Positions 31,931 through 40,273 of a DNA stretch of 51,519 nucleotides are shown here, in pieces. Location: positions 1-51,519 of the forward strand of contig CAOKFN010000034.1 in NCBI GenBank assembly GCA_948467735.1, read 5' to 3'. The position numbers were made by a program, and so were the translations under genes. A model generated the notes under the pieces. It saw only the letters and a program-made list of their open reading frames with translations. It did not search any database and was not told the origin of the DNA. Positions within the stretch are counted from its first letter, which is position 1, and each line of letters starts with the position of its first letter. This DNA comes from an uncultured bacterium. Lineage in GTDB: Bacteria; Bacillota; Clostridia; Lachnospirales; Lachnospiraceae.

Positions 31931-31980
31931 CTCATGAGCGGAAAGCATCATAGATGATGGCAGATTTGGCCGCTCGTGAG
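31931..31980. other. inverted repeat upstream of the ParB/BMP fusion gene
   Basis: CTCATGAGCGG and CCGCTCGTGAG (one wobble) enclose a second small palindrome CATCATagATGATG. The ~900-bp region 31875-32771 has no credible gene, only this, a promoter and a long hairpin. Confidence 0.5.
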
Positions 31981-32397
31981 TATATGACGGCAAAATCCTG
32001 CCAAAGTGCGGTTTGGACTGCCGTGATATGAAATGATTCACTGTTTACAAAGGTTTGCTTTGGCTGGTATACAGTCTACATCGAGTTCCCCTGAAAGGCT
32101 ATATGCAAATCTGACAAAAATTATTCTTCGTTCTGCGGCATAAGCAGTAATTTTATCAGGTCTGCAGTGTTTTTTACTATGTAGAATTGTACTCGCGAGC
32201 GATAAAACCTGCCGTCGGCTCACGGGGCCTGCCCTTTGTGAATCCGGCGGTATGGCATCAAGATAATCTGCCTTACCTGCCTATAGGCAGATGAAGCTGA
32301 CCAACATGGGATTATTATATCATAAAATTAACATAATTATAAAAGAGTCATACAATTACCATTTTGTGTAAAAAATCTTAGGAAATTCTTAAAATTA

Positions 32398-32426
32398 TTG
32401 ACGAAAGTTAAAACTTGTTGTAAAAT
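32398..32426 (+). promoter_or_regulatory. strong sigma-A-type promoter
   Basis: TTGACG (32398-32403), 17-base spacer, TAAAAT (32421-32426). Predicted start is near 32433, giving a ~340-base leader before the gene at 32772. Confidence 0.75.
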
Positions 32427-32509
32427 TATAAAAAGTAAAACAGGATAAACAATTCAATACAATCTAATTTATTATGCGTACACATTTATAACTGTATAGT
32501 GTTGCTGAT

Positions 32510-32561
32510 CCACAAGATAGGGCAGTGTCGGGCTTTTGTACGGCACTGCCCTATCTTGTGG
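32510..32561 (+). other. 18-bp perfect hairpin in the leader
   Basis: CCACAAGATAGGGCAGTG pairs perfectly with CACTGCCCTATCTTGTGG across a 16-nt loop, about 75 bases after the predicted transcription start. No T-run follows, so it is not a standard terminator. Confidence 0.85.
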
Positions 32562-32771
32562 GGACAGGAGGATGCATGGCGACGGTATCTTCTCGGTCCG
32601 TATACATAAGCATATTCAGCGCTCCGGCCGTGATTAGAAAAGCGGCCTTGGATATGGTATGGGCAGGCTGAGAAGATGCAGTTTAAGCGATTCCAAGGAA
32701 AAGGCTTGAACCGAGCAAATATCAGTGATACAATCAGAACCATACATCGAAATTGGCATGGGGAGGATATT

Positions 32772-33188
32772 ATGGATAAAAGTACCGCGAAAGAATTATT
32801 ATCGTTTCACTCGTCAAGAAACAGCGACATTCACAACCCCAAGTGGGAAAATGGTTTTTTGGGAAGCTTAAGGCCGTTTAGCGGCGAACTTCACAAAGAA
32901 AATTTTGTTGAAGTAATGGAATGCCTAAAGGCGTTAAAGGATGAATTTTCCGCTTCGATGATAGAGAAGGATATTGCGGCGGACGTCATTGCCATCATCC
33001 ATTTAACGAGAGCATGGGCGGCTCCCGACGGAATGCTGGGAGGTAATGGACTGCTGACGGAAGAACAAACAAAACATTTGCTGGCTTGGGTGGATATCAT
33101 TGAATCCTGCTTCATGTATCTGCTGGACGACGACGTCGAAGAGGCTTTCAGCGATTATGAAGCCTATCTGAATGATGAGTATTTCTGA
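32772..33188 (+). CDS. unknown small acidic protein
   Basis: 138 residues from the ATG at 32772 (GGGAGG before it). It is soluble, acidic and helical (FVEVMECLKALKDEF; IIHLTRAWAAPDGMLGGNGLLTEEQTKHLLAWVDIIESCFMYLLDDDVEEAFSDYEAYL). I recognise no family. Similar small acidic proteins occur as immunity proteins, but there is no toxin nearby. It is expressed from the promoter at 32398 and ends before a terminator at 33249. Confidence 0.7.
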   Translation: MDKSTAKELLSFHSSRNSDIHNPKWENGFLGSLRPFSGELHKENFVEVMECLKALKDEFSASMIEKDIAADVIAIIHLTRAWAAPDGMLGGNGLLTEEQTKHLLAWVDIIESCFMYLLDDDVEEAFSDYEAYLNDEYF

Positions 33189-33198
33189 CGGAGGCCTG

Positions 33199-33227
33199 TA
33201 TAGCCGATGCGACAAGATTTGAACTTG
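33199..33227 (-). repeat. tRNA-Pro 3' end fragment (direct repeat copy)
   Basis: 29 bases matching 33602-33630 with one mismatch; the last 23 bp (33205-33227) are identical to the acceptor/T-arm end of tRNA-Pro. It lies 375 bp from the intact tRNA in the same orientation. Confidence 0.9.
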
Positions 33228-33248
33228 TGTCCGCAAATTTTTACAAGA

Positions 33249-33291
33249 GCCGCGAATCAAAAGATTTTCAATATAATTCTTGATTTGCGGC
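33249..33291 (+). terminator. terminator-like hairpin after the unknown gene
   Basis: GCCGCGAATCAA pairs with TTGATTTGCGGC (one G-U) across a 19-nt loop and is followed by TGCTTTTAT. Confidence 0.65.
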
Positions 33292-33513
33292 TGCTTTTAT
33301 GCATATGGCATGAGCCGTATTCCATCCGCACTCCCCAAGGATATCTGCCGGCGGAATGCCAAGCGCTGATACAATATAAGCGTTTGGATGAATGTATCTT
33401 TCTAAGGAATATCTAAAATCGTTCAGTGAGGACGTTTGGCAGAAATCGACATGGACAAGGTTTTCCGGCCCGAAAAAGCTGTAAAAGCGCAATGCCATTA
33501 ACACAAGAAAAAA

Positions 33514-33563
33514 CAATAACGGATACATTTCCCTTTGCCAGAGGATAAATGTATCCGTTATTG
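33514..33563. other. 17-bp perfect hairpin between tRNA-Pro repeats
   Basis: CAATAACGGATACATTT pairs with AAATGTATCCGTTATTG across a 16-nt loop, with AAGAAAAAA before and TTTT after. It could terminate transcripts from both sides. The segment 33292-33601 otherwise holds only doubtful ORFs. Confidence 0.75.
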
Positions 33564-33606
33564 TTTTGGAAATTGGATTTCCGTCCCTGCGGGGGCTTTT
33601 TTATAG

Positions 33607-33680
33607 TCGATGCGACAAGATTTGAACTTGCGACCTCTGCGTCCCGAACGCAGCGCTCTACCAAGCTGAGCCACGCATCG
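33607..33680 (-). tRNA. tRNA-Pro (anticodon CGG)
   Basis: A complete cloverleaf on the minus strand: acceptor CGATGCG/CGCATCG, D-arm with GCTCAGCTTGGTAGAGC, anticodon stem CTGCG/CGCAG with loop TTCGGGA, and T-arm GCAAGTTCAAATCTTGT. CCA is not encoded. Confidence 0.95.
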
Positions 33681-33908
33681 ATACCTAACACTAAAATAAT
33701 ATAAAAAAAATCATTGATTGTCAAGTAAAAAAATAATATTATGAAAGAAAGATTTAAAAAAGCAGCAAAATGCTCTGAAAAGGATAGAAAAAGATGGAAA
33801 GGGAGCGGAGGCGCCCCGAATAAACGACTGAGCTGCCGCGAATCACAAAATTCAGTTTGATATCCGCCGGAGGGAGGGGCATGGAAGACAAGAAGGGAGC
33901 AGTGGGGT

Positions 33909-35102
33909 ATGCAGGAGTCAAAGAAAAGGAGAATTTTTGATATTATTCAGATTGGCTATGACGAAGACTGGCAGAGCCGGGCTTTTGATGTAATGTTGAT
34001 GGCCATGATTTTTATCAACCTGTTTATTGTCATTTTTTCAACGTTTGACAGCTTTGCGCCTTATCAGAAGCTTTTGGATATGGCGGAGCTGGCGACGGTG
34101 ACAGTATTCGCGGCGGAGTATGTGCTGCGCGTCTGGACCTCGGAATATCTTTATCCGGCTGTTCCCAAGAAAAAGGCGGTACTGAAGTATATGACATCTT
34201 TCAATGGTCTCATTGATATGCTGTCCTTTCTGCCCTATTTCCTGCCCTTCTTTTTTCCGGCGGGTATTGTGGCGTTTCGTATGTTCCGGGTGGTCCGAAT
34301 ATTCCGGCTGTTTCGGATTAACGCGTATTACGACGCCTTAAATGTAATCGGCGACGTGATACATAGCAGAAAGGATCAGATATTATCGTCCATTTTTATC
34401 ATATTGGTGTTGATGACGGCTTCTTCCTTATGTATGTATCATTTGGAGCATGAGGCGCAGCCGGAAGTGTTCCGAAATGCATTTTCCGGTTTCTGGTGGG
34501 CGGCGTCCACGCTTTTGACAGTGGGGTATGGGGATATTTATCCGATTACGATCCCGGGGCGTATTCTTGGAATTATGATTACGTTTCTGGGAGTGGGAAT
34601 GGTGGCGATACCCACGGGTATCCTATCCGCAGGATTTGTGGAGCAGTATACAAAGCTGAAGGGCCTGAAGGATTATTCCGCCGAGGCGGATATCCAATTT
34701 GTAAGGCTGGAAATTATTGAAAATCATCCATGGGCGGGGCGGAAGGTGTGCAGCCTGTCGCTGCCGCCGGGGCTTATTATCGCAGTGATTCAGCGAATGG
34801 GGAAGGTGGTGGTGCCTAGGGGCGCAACGGTAATACGGGAGGGGGACTGTGTTGTTCTGGGAGCGGAGGGCTATCGGGACGAGGGGGAGATTGTTCTGAG
34901 GGAAATTGTCCTAAAGGAGAATCATCCGTGGGTCAGCCGGGCGATTCGGGAGCTGCATCTTTCCAGACAGACTTTGATTGTCATGGTGCGCCGGGACGGG
35001 AAGCTGCGGATTCCTGACGGTAATTTTTGTTTTGAGGCAGGAGATATGGTGATTTTGTATACAAATAAGGTTTATCGGGATATGAGGGATGTGGAGATCT
35101 GA
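33909..35102 (+). CDS. voltage-gated-type K+ channel with C-terminal RCK_C domains
   Basis: 397 residues. Six spans: S1-S3, an S4 with regular arginines (FRMFRVVRIFRLFRI), S5, a pore loop with the K+ filter TVGYGD, and S6. Two TrkA-C/RCK_C-like segments follow (~260-325 and ~330-395, the latter ending GDMVILYTNK), each starting near ENHPW. Such channels set membrane potential and K+ balance. The ATG follows GGGAGCAGTGGGG. It is monocistronic; the next gene is 90 bases on. Confidence 0.92.
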   Translation: MQESKKRRIFDIIQIGYDEDWQSRAFDVMLMAMIFINLFIVIFSTFDSFAPYQKLLDMAELATVTVFAAEYVLRVWTSEYLYPAVPKKKAVLKYMTSFNGLIDMLSFLPYFLPFFFPAGIVAFRMFRVVRIFRLFRINAYYDALNVIGDVIHSRKDQILSSIFIILVLMTASSLCMYHLEHEAQPEVFRNAFSGFWWAASTLLTVGYGDIYPITIPGRILGIMITFLGVGMVAIPTGILSAGFVEQYTKLKGLKDYSAEADIQFVRLEIIENHPWAGRKVCSLSLPPGLIIAVIQRMGKVVVPRGATVIREGDCVVLGAEGYRDEGEIVLREIVLKENHPWVSRAIRELHLSRQTLIVMVRRDGKLRIPDGNFCFEAGDMVILYTNKVYRDMRDVEI

Positions 35103-35193
35103 GCGCGTCTGAAATTGCTTTTTGTGGGATGGGCGTCATATTTTATAGGATATAAACAGGACTTAACCATAAATATATTGTATAGGAGGAAAT

Positions 35194-36405
35194 ATGTATC
35201 AGACAATTGTCACATTAAAAAAGGGTGAGGGCCGTACCTTGAAGGCGGGGGGCATGTGGGTATATGACAACGAAATCGCGTCGATTGCCGGAAGCTATGA
35301 AGAGGGAGACGTGGTGTCCGTCCGGGACTTTGACGGATATGAAATGGGATGCGGATTTCTTAACACAAAGTCCAAAATAACGGTGAGGATGCTGTCCCGG
35401 AACAGGGATACGGTGGTGGACGAGGCGTTTATGGAACGGCGTGTCCGGAACGCGTGGGAGTATCGGAAACAGATTATTGACACTTCCAGCTGTCGGCTGA
35501 TTTTCGGGGAAGCGGATTTCCTGCCGGGACTGGTGGTGGACAAGTTTTCCGACGTGCTGGTGGTGGAATCTCTGGCGCTGGGCATAGATCGATGGAAAAC
35601 GGTCATTGTGGAGGCGCTGAAGAGGGTTCTTGCGGAGGACGGCATCCATATTCGGGGGGTATATGAGCGCAGCGACGCCAAGGTGCGCCTGCAGGAAGGG
35701 ATGGAACGAAGCAAAGGCTTTCTCGGCGCGCCCTTTGATACCAAGGTGGAAATTGTGGAAAACGGCGTAAAATATATCGTGGATGTGGAGGACGGACAGA
35801 AAACGGGGTTTTTTCTGGATCAGAAGAACAACAGAGCCGCGGTTCAGCGTCTTTGCAGAGGGAAGAAGGTGCTGGACTGTTTCACTCATACCGGTTCCTT
35901 TGCGCTGAACGCCGGCATTGCGGGGGCGGACAGCGTGCTGGGAGTGGACGCTTCAAAGCTGGCGGTGGAACAGGCCGTAGAAAATGCAAAGCTGAATGCG
36001 CTGGAAGACAGGGTGCGGTTCCAATGTGCGGATGTGTTTGAGCTGCTTCCCCGGCTGGAAGCGCAGGGGGAGAGGTTTGATGTGGTGATTCTGGATCCGC
36101 CCGCGTTTACCAAATCCAGAAATTCCGTGAAAAACGCGGTAAAGGGCTATCGGGAGATTAATCTTCGGGGAATGAAGCTGCTGCGGGAGGGCGGTTTTCT
36201 GGCCACATGCTCCTGCTCCCATTTTATGGAACAGGAGCTGTTTGCAAAGACCATCCGGGAGGCAGCGCAGGGGGCGGGGAAGCGGCTGAGGCAGGTGGAA
36301 TTTGGCACGCAGGCGGGGGATCATCCCATACTTTGGGCGGCGGAGCAGTCCTATTATTTGAAATTCTACATTTTTCAGGTGGTGAGCGGGCATTTTGCAG
36401 ATTGA
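35194..36405 (+). CDS. class I rRNA methyltransferase, RlmI/RlmK-like
   Basis: 403 residues. An N-terminal PUA-like domain (~1-75), a middle region with FGEADFLPGLVVDKF, then a SAM-binding domain: VLDCFTHTGSFALNAG, GVDASKLAVEQA, DVFELL and the catalytic DPPAFTKSRNSV. This matches RlmI-type 23S rRNA cytosine-C5 methyltransferases. AGGAGG precedes the ATG. It is probably a housekeeping gene; the exact target base is uncertain. Confidence 0.9.
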   Translation: MYQTIVTLKKGEGRTLKAGGMWVYDNEIASIAGSYEEGDVVSVRDFDGYEMGCGFLNTKSKITVRMLSRNRDTVVDEAFMERRVRNAWEYRKQIIDTSSCRLIFGEADFLPGLVVDKFSDVLVVESLALGIDRWKTVIVEALKRVLAEDGIHIRGVYERSDAKVRLQEGMERSKGFLGAPFDTKVEIVENGVKYIVDVEDGQKTGFFLDQKNNRAAVQRLCRGKKVLDCFTHTGSFALNAGIAGADSVLGVDASKLAVEQAVENAKLNALEDRVRFQCADVFELLPRLEAQGERFDVVILDPPAFTKSRNSVKNAVKGYREINLRGMKLLREGGFLATCSCSHFMEQELFAKTIREAAQGAGKRLRQVEFGTQAGDHPILWAAEQSYYLKFYIFQVVSGHFAD

Positions 36406-36516
36406 GGCACAAAGGTTCAGGCTGCTCTAACGGCAAAGGGGATTTCCAAAGAACGTATACGGAAATATGGTTTTGATTTATACGGGGTTTCACATTTTGG
36501 AGAAAGGACGATTCAT

Positions 36517-37455
36517 ATGAAAAAAGGAAAACGGTTATTCAGGGCAGTATCAATCTTGGCTCTGCTATTGCTGCTAACGGGCATTGCAGGCGCGGGGATA
36601 CGTTTCTATCCCGCATGGAAAGCGGCGAAGCTTTTGGGAAAAGGGCAGGGGACGGTGAATTTTTCCTACGAGCTGGAGTTGGAATTAAATAAGGAAGAAT
36701 TGGAGAGCGGGCAGGTCAAGGTGCTGGAGATACTGGCGTATCTTACGGGTTTTCCTCAGGAGGCAATGTTTCATTTTGACATTCGGGGCAGCGTATGGGA
36801 GGATAAAATACACGCGCTGTTTTACCCCCAAGGCGCCGGGGAGCCTTTGATTGAGCTTTACTTGAGCGACGATACGGACGTTATCAATGAGGCCATGCTT
36901 TATAATGCAATTCGCAGTCATCTGCTGAAGGATAACGCAGTATTGAGTTTTCTGGTTCCGGTACAGGAGAAGGAGGTGTTCATGTCCTTGGAGCAGGTGG
37001 AGCAGATATTTGGAATTGATTTGGACAGGGCAAAAAGCTTTGAAGTGCCGTTCGGGAATCAATTAACGGAAAAACAGTATTTTTTCATGCTTGCGGCCAT
37101 GGCTCATAAAAAAACGGAGAACGGCGAAAGCTTTGAACTGTCGGCAGAGGGAATAAGGATACGATATGAGCTGTCAAACGAGGATTCTCCTTATCCTGCG
37201 TCAATACAATATGATATCAAGGAGCCTGCCAAGGTATTGGGAGAGGCCGAACTGCTTTCCAAAGCGGGGATAAACCTGTCTGATGAAAGGCTCCGGGCAT
37301 TGAAAAGCATTTCCATCCGCATGATTCTAGGGGAGGAGCAGGAGGTTTTGATGCCGACAGAGTTTGTAAATCAGGATATCATAGATTTGATAACGAAGAT
37401 TCGGGAGCTGTTTATGTCGCTGGAAAATAAAGGAGATGGACAGGGGGCGCTTTGA
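36517..37455 (+). CDS. unknown membrane-anchored extracytoplasmic protein
   Basis: 312 residues. One N-terminal span (~8-30, SILALLLLLTGIAGAGIRF) without a clear cleavage site, then a soluble outer domain rich in strands and acids (VNFSYELELELNKEELESGQVKVLEILAYLTG; FHFDIRGSVWEDKIHALFYPQGAGEPLIELYLSDD). It resembles other one-span exported Clostridia proteins but I recognise no family. GAGAAAGG lies before the ATG. It is 111 bases after the methyltransferase gene. Confidence 0.75.
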   Translation: MKKGKRLFRAVSILALLLLLTGIAGAGIRFYPAWKAAKLLGKGQGTVNFSYELELELNKEELESGQVKVLEILAYLTGFPQEAMFHFDIRGSVWEDKIHALFYPQGAGEPLIELYLSDDTDVINEAMLYNAIRSHLLKDNAVLSFLVPVQEKEVFMSLEQVEQIFGIDLDRAKSFEVPFGNQLTEKQYFFMLAAMAHKKTENGESFELSAEGIRIRYELSNEDSPYPASIQYDIKEPAKVLGEAELLSKAGINLSDERLRALKSISIRMILGEEQEVLMPTEFVNQDIIDLITKIRELFMSLENKGDGQGAL

Positions 37456-37500
37456 ATATTTTCTAAAAATACCGGCATGGGCGAAAGGCTTCCGGCGGGC

Positions 37501-37560
37501 TTGACAAACGGCGGGAATGTGTTATAGTTCTAAATGCAAATGTTGTTTGCATTTAGAACT
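37501..37560 (+). promoter_or_regulatory. promoter overlapped by a 15-bp perfect operator-like palindrome
   Basis: TTGACA (37501-37506), 16-base spacer, TATAGT (37523-37528). AGTTCTAAATGCAAA and TTTGCATTTAGAACT (37526-37540 and 37546-37560) form a perfect palindrome with a 5-base centre. It overlaps the -10 element and the start site, so a repressor bound there would block transcription of the exporter gene. Confidence 0.75.
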
Positions 37561-37639
37561 ATTTTAATTTAATCAAATAAAAAAGAGAGGCCGGAAATAA
37601 CCATGCCGACGGCAGCATGACGGGCGCAGGGGTGTAAAT

Positions 37640-38713
37640 TTGGATATGATAGATATGATGTTAGACGCTGTGATTGACAGCGCAAAACTGATTCCTTTTT
37701 TGTTTTTGACCTATCTTGTAATGGAGTATCTGGAGCATAAGACAGGGGAAGGAACCCGGCGGCTGATTCGGAAGATGGGCCGGAGTGGGCAGGGGAGCTC
37801 CGGCAGGAAAAATCTTGCAGAAAAAGCCGGACGAAGCGGCAGAATAGGTCAGGCGGAAGCGGGAGCGGCGTGGGGAGAGACAGGCGAAGCGCAGGGGGAA
37901 ATGGGCGCGGTGCATGGAAAAATGGGCGCGGCGCGGGGAGAAGCCGGCGGAATACAGGGGGCTTGGCGGGGCCGAGGAGGCTTGGCGGGTTTTGGAAGGC
38001 TTAGCGCGGGGCCTGTGGCGGGCGGCCTGCTGGGAGTGATACCTCAGTGCGGCTTTTCGGCGGCGGCTTCCAATTTATATGCGGGGCGGGTCATTACTTT
38101 GGGAACCCTGCTGGCGGTCTATCTGTCCACCTCCGACGAGATGCTGCCGATTCTTATTTCCGAGCGCGCGCCGATGGATATGATATTAAAAATTCTGCTG
38201 GCAAAGGCCGTAATCGGCATAGGGGCGGGCATTGTGATTGACCTGCTCTCAGGCGGAAAAGACGTAAAAAGGCAGGAGTGCATTCATGATATCTGCGAAC
38301 AGGAGAAATGTCATTGCGAAAGGGGAATTTTCCGTTCCGCGCTGGCACATACGCTGCAGATTGCCTTTTTTATTCTGGCAGTGTCCCTTGGGCTGAATTT
38401 TGTTCTGGGTATGTTCGGGGAGGACGCCTTGGCGGAGCTGATTTTACACAGGCCCATCCTCGCGCCCGTGCTGGCGGGAATCGTGGGGCTGATACCGAAC
38501 TGTGCCGGTTCGGTGGTACTCACCCAGCTGTATCTGAAGGGCGCCATGGGGATGGGGGCTTTGATGGCGGGACTGCTTGCCAATTCGGGCGTGGGAATGC
38601 TGGTTCTGTTTCGGGTGAATCACAATAAAAAGGAGAACCTGAAAATATTGGGTCTTGTGTATGGGATCGGTGTTGTGCTGGGAATCGGAATAGGCATTGC
38701 TGGGATTGGATGA
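37640..38713 (+). CDS. putative manganese/arsenic exporter family membrane protein
   Basis: 357 residues starting at TTG 37640 (GGGGTG 6 bases before); ATGs at 37646 and later are alternatives. Two homologous membrane halves each carry a Gly/Pro-Cys-Gly motif: GGLLGVIPQCGFSAAASNLYAG and GIVGLIPNCAGSVVLTQLYL. This pattern is that of the family annotated as putative manganese transporter or arsenic efflux protein. A cytoplasmic segment HDICEQEKCHC could bind metal. The first loop is enlarged by a Gly/Ala-rich stretch built of 21-bp units (37889-37951). Metal identity is not shown. Confidence 0.75.
   Translation: MDMIDMMLDAVIDSAKLIPFLFLTYLVMEYLEHKTGEGTRRLIRKMGRSGQGSSGRKNLAEKAGRSGRIGQAEAGAAWGETGEAQGEMGAVHGKMGAARGEAGGIQGAWRGRGGLAGFGRLSAGPVAGGLLGVIPQCGFSAAASNLYAGRVITLGTLLAVYLSTSDEMLPILISERAPMDMILKILLAKAVIGIGAGIVIDLLSGGKDVKRQECIHDICEQEKCHCERGIFRSALAHTLQIAFFILAVSLGLNFVLGMFGEDALAELILHRPILAPVLAGIVGLIPNCAGSVVLTQLYLKGAMGMGALMAGLLANSGVGMLVLFRVNHNKKENLKILGLVYGIGVVLGIGIGIAGIG
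37889..37951 (+). repeat. 21-bp in-frame tandem repeats in the exporter loop
   Basis: Three units at 37889, 37910 and 37931 encode QGEMGAV-like heptads; the third is diverged. Confidence 0.8.
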
Positions 38714-38928
38714 GCTTGAACAGGCCGCGGAGATCGGGATGGCGTCCCATATGGATTGCCGTTATAATCATGGTTCCTGAGCAAAGTAAGAATTATGATG
38801 GCGTTTACTATCATTTCGTGGGGGAACATTAGAAACTGAAAAGGGAACCTGTAAATGGATGTAATTATTTGGCTTCGCGGATAAGAAAGATTATGGTAAA
38901 AAAATATAAAAAATTATTAAAAAAACAC

Positions 38929-38957
38929 TTGCATTTCTTAAAATTTTGTATTATAAT
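38929..38957 (+). promoter_or_regulatory. promoter of tRNA-Lys
   Basis: TTGCAT (38929-38934), 17 bases, consensus TATAAT (38952-38957), 37 bases before the tRNA. Confidence 0.85.
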
Positions 38958-38994
38958 ATGTTTTGTTCGTAAGGAACAATTCCACATAAGATAT

Positions 38995-39067
38995 GCACCG
39001 CTAGCTCAGTTGGTAGAGCACCTGACTCTTAATCAGGGTGTCCAGGGTTCGAGCCCCTGGCGGTGCA
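38995..39067 (+). tRNA. tRNA-Lys (anticodon CTT)
   Basis: A full cloverleaf: acceptor GCACCGC/GCGGTGC, D-arm GCTCAGTTGGTAGAGC, anticodon stem CCTGA/TCAGG with loop CTCTTAA, and T-arm CCAGGGTTCGAGCCCCTGG. CCA is not encoded. Its 3' half is the integration site of the element that follows. Confidence 0.97.
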
Positions 39068-39135
39068 GTGTAAAGGACTGATTTTGAGGACGCAGGAGCC
39101 TTGGGGTCGGTTCTTTTTTCGTGTACTTTTAAGGC
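39026..39135 (+). repeat. left att repeat (110 bp)
   Basis: Begins in the tRNA-Lys anticodon loop (CTCTTAATCAGGG) and ends at CTTTTAAGGC. It is identical to 46489-46598. Confidence 0.95.
39075..39119 (+). terminator. terminator of tRNA-Lys
   Basis: GGACTGA pairs with TCGGTTC (two G-U) across a 25-base loop, followed by TTTTTT. The same sequence is duplicated in the second att copy. Confidence 0.6.
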
Positions 39136-39257
39136 TTCGGGGTTTTGAGCCTGAAAAGTCAGGGGGAAAGGCTTTGGCGCAGGAGTTGTCGCAGAACGGT
39201 CGCAGAGTCGTCGCAGTGGAAATAAATATGGCATAAAACGAAAAGGATAATGTGCTT

Positions 39258-39663
39258 TTAAGGCATGTTATCCTTTTCCATATCTGTATCTGCCTGTATG
39301 CTGTTCAGTGCATTTTTTCGTGAAAGGTCGCACAACCGCATCATATCTTTTACCGTCTGGAGAATCATCAGCTTTTCAGCCTCATTCCTGTCGCTTATTT
39401 GTGCAAGGATTTGCATAGAAACAGCGTCCACTGGCTTTTCAGGAGACTGAGACGGAGAGAAAAAATTCCCCAAGGTTGATATTGAATTGACTGCATAGCT
39501 GTTCAATTACTTTTACGGTGGGATTTTTCTGGTTTCGTTCCAGTAAGCCAAGATAGGTTGTGGTAATGTTTGCCCTAAGAGCAAGCTTTTCCTGACTTAA
39601 TCCGCTTTTTACCCGCAGTTCGTGAATTCTGTCACCTATATTAAAATTAGTTTTCATATCCAT
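39258..39663 (-). pseudogene. XRE-family regulator with frameshift in a T6 run
   Basis: The start (MDMKTNFNIGDRIHELRVKSGLSQEKLALRANITTTYLGLLERNQKNPTV) is a clear HTH domain. The frame then hits a stop after NLGEFFLSVSVS (39439-39441). Dropping one base from the A6/T6 run at 39460-39465 joins it to NLGEFFSPSQSPEKPVDAVSMQILAQISDRNEAEKLMILQTV..., ending at 39258, ~132 residues. So either a recent frameshift or slippage. It reads away from the membrane-protein gene and probably regulated the element. Confidence 0.75.
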
Positions 39664-39724
39664 AAATATAGTTTAGATTATTGACAAATTTTATTTAAAC
39701 TGATGTAGTTAATTGTGTATGTAT

Positions 39725-39736
39725 TAACTATAGTTA
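39725..39736. promoter_or_regulatory. palindrome in the divergent regulatory region
   Basis: TAACTATAGTTA is a perfect 12-bp palindrome between the XRE gene and the next gene, ~20 bases before the latter's ATG. It could be the regulator's operator. Confidence 0.4.
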
Positions 39737-39755
39737 CTATCAGGAGGAACACAAT

Positions 39756-39992
39756 ATGATTGTGGTGTTATCAACAGTAATTGCTTGTATATTAACAGCT
39801 TTGTTGGCTTGTATTCTTTATCCTATCGCAGGAATATTCTGGCTTGCCGGAAAAGTGGGTGAAATGGTTGGTATTGTTGGTAATTGGATTTTTGTACATG
39901 CAAATGCGGCGATAAAGCACTTGTGGGCAGACCTCAGAAATTCGTCCAGAGGTACATCTGATAATGGACATAATGATGGAATTTCAAATTAA
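39756..39992 (+). CDS. small membrane protein of the element
   Basis: 78 residues with two hydrophobic stretches (VVLSTVIACILTALLACILYPIAGIFWLAG; MVGIVGNWIFVHA) and a polar Ser/Asn-rich tail. CAGGAGG lies before the ATG. Unrecognised; small membrane proteins are common in such elements. Confidence 0.65.
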   Translation: MIVVLSTVIACILTALLACILYPIAGIFWLAGKVGEMVGIVGNWIFVHANAAIKHLWADLRNSSRGTSDNGHNDGISN

Positions 39993-40045
39993 TCTATGGG
40001 GAAACAAGTGACAAAACCTACCAGATTTAGAAAGGAGACTTTTAT

Positions 40046-40174
40046 ATGAATTGGATTTGTAAAAATTGCGGTAAGACCATGACAACAAACGCACCGACAG
40101 CAAAGCCCACAGGGGGAAACTGTCAGAAGGATAAAAATGGTAAGATGAAGCCCCATAACTGGGTGAAAAGATAG
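40046..40174 (+). CDS. tiny zinc-ribbon-like protein
   Basis: 42 residues, too short for many gene finders. MNWICKNCGK is a CxxC knuckle and a third Cys follows (GGNCQKD), then a basic tail (KMKPHNWVKR). AAAGGAG lies before the ATG. The pattern is like short zinc-ribbon proteins carried by Firmicutes mobile elements. A decayed piece of its 3' end is found at ~46677-46730, showing it belonged to the ancestral element. Confidence 0.65.
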   Translation: MNWICKNCGKTMTTNAPTAKPTGGNCQKDKNGKMKPHNWVKR

Positions 40175-40273
40175 GGAAATTCAAATATATATCATTATTA
40201 TGAAGGTGACTTTCAAAGCATATCATTTTATGTATTTTATGCAGAGTGCTAATGCAGGAGCTTTCACGGCGGC

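Noticed and set aside
32038..32223. 61-residue ORF upstream of the ParB/BMP fusion
   Set aside because: No ribosome site, Cys/Lys/Arg-mixed low-quality text and no motif; treated as non-coding.
33268..33528. 86-residue ORF between the tRNA-Pro repeats
   Set aside because: It has no ribosome site, crosses a terminator-like hairpin region and lacks recognisable motifs.
37456..37640. yybP-ykoY-type manganese riboswitch before the metal exporter
   Set aside because: The leader shows a simple palindrome at the promoter and no long structured aptamer or conserved riboswitch core that I can recognise.
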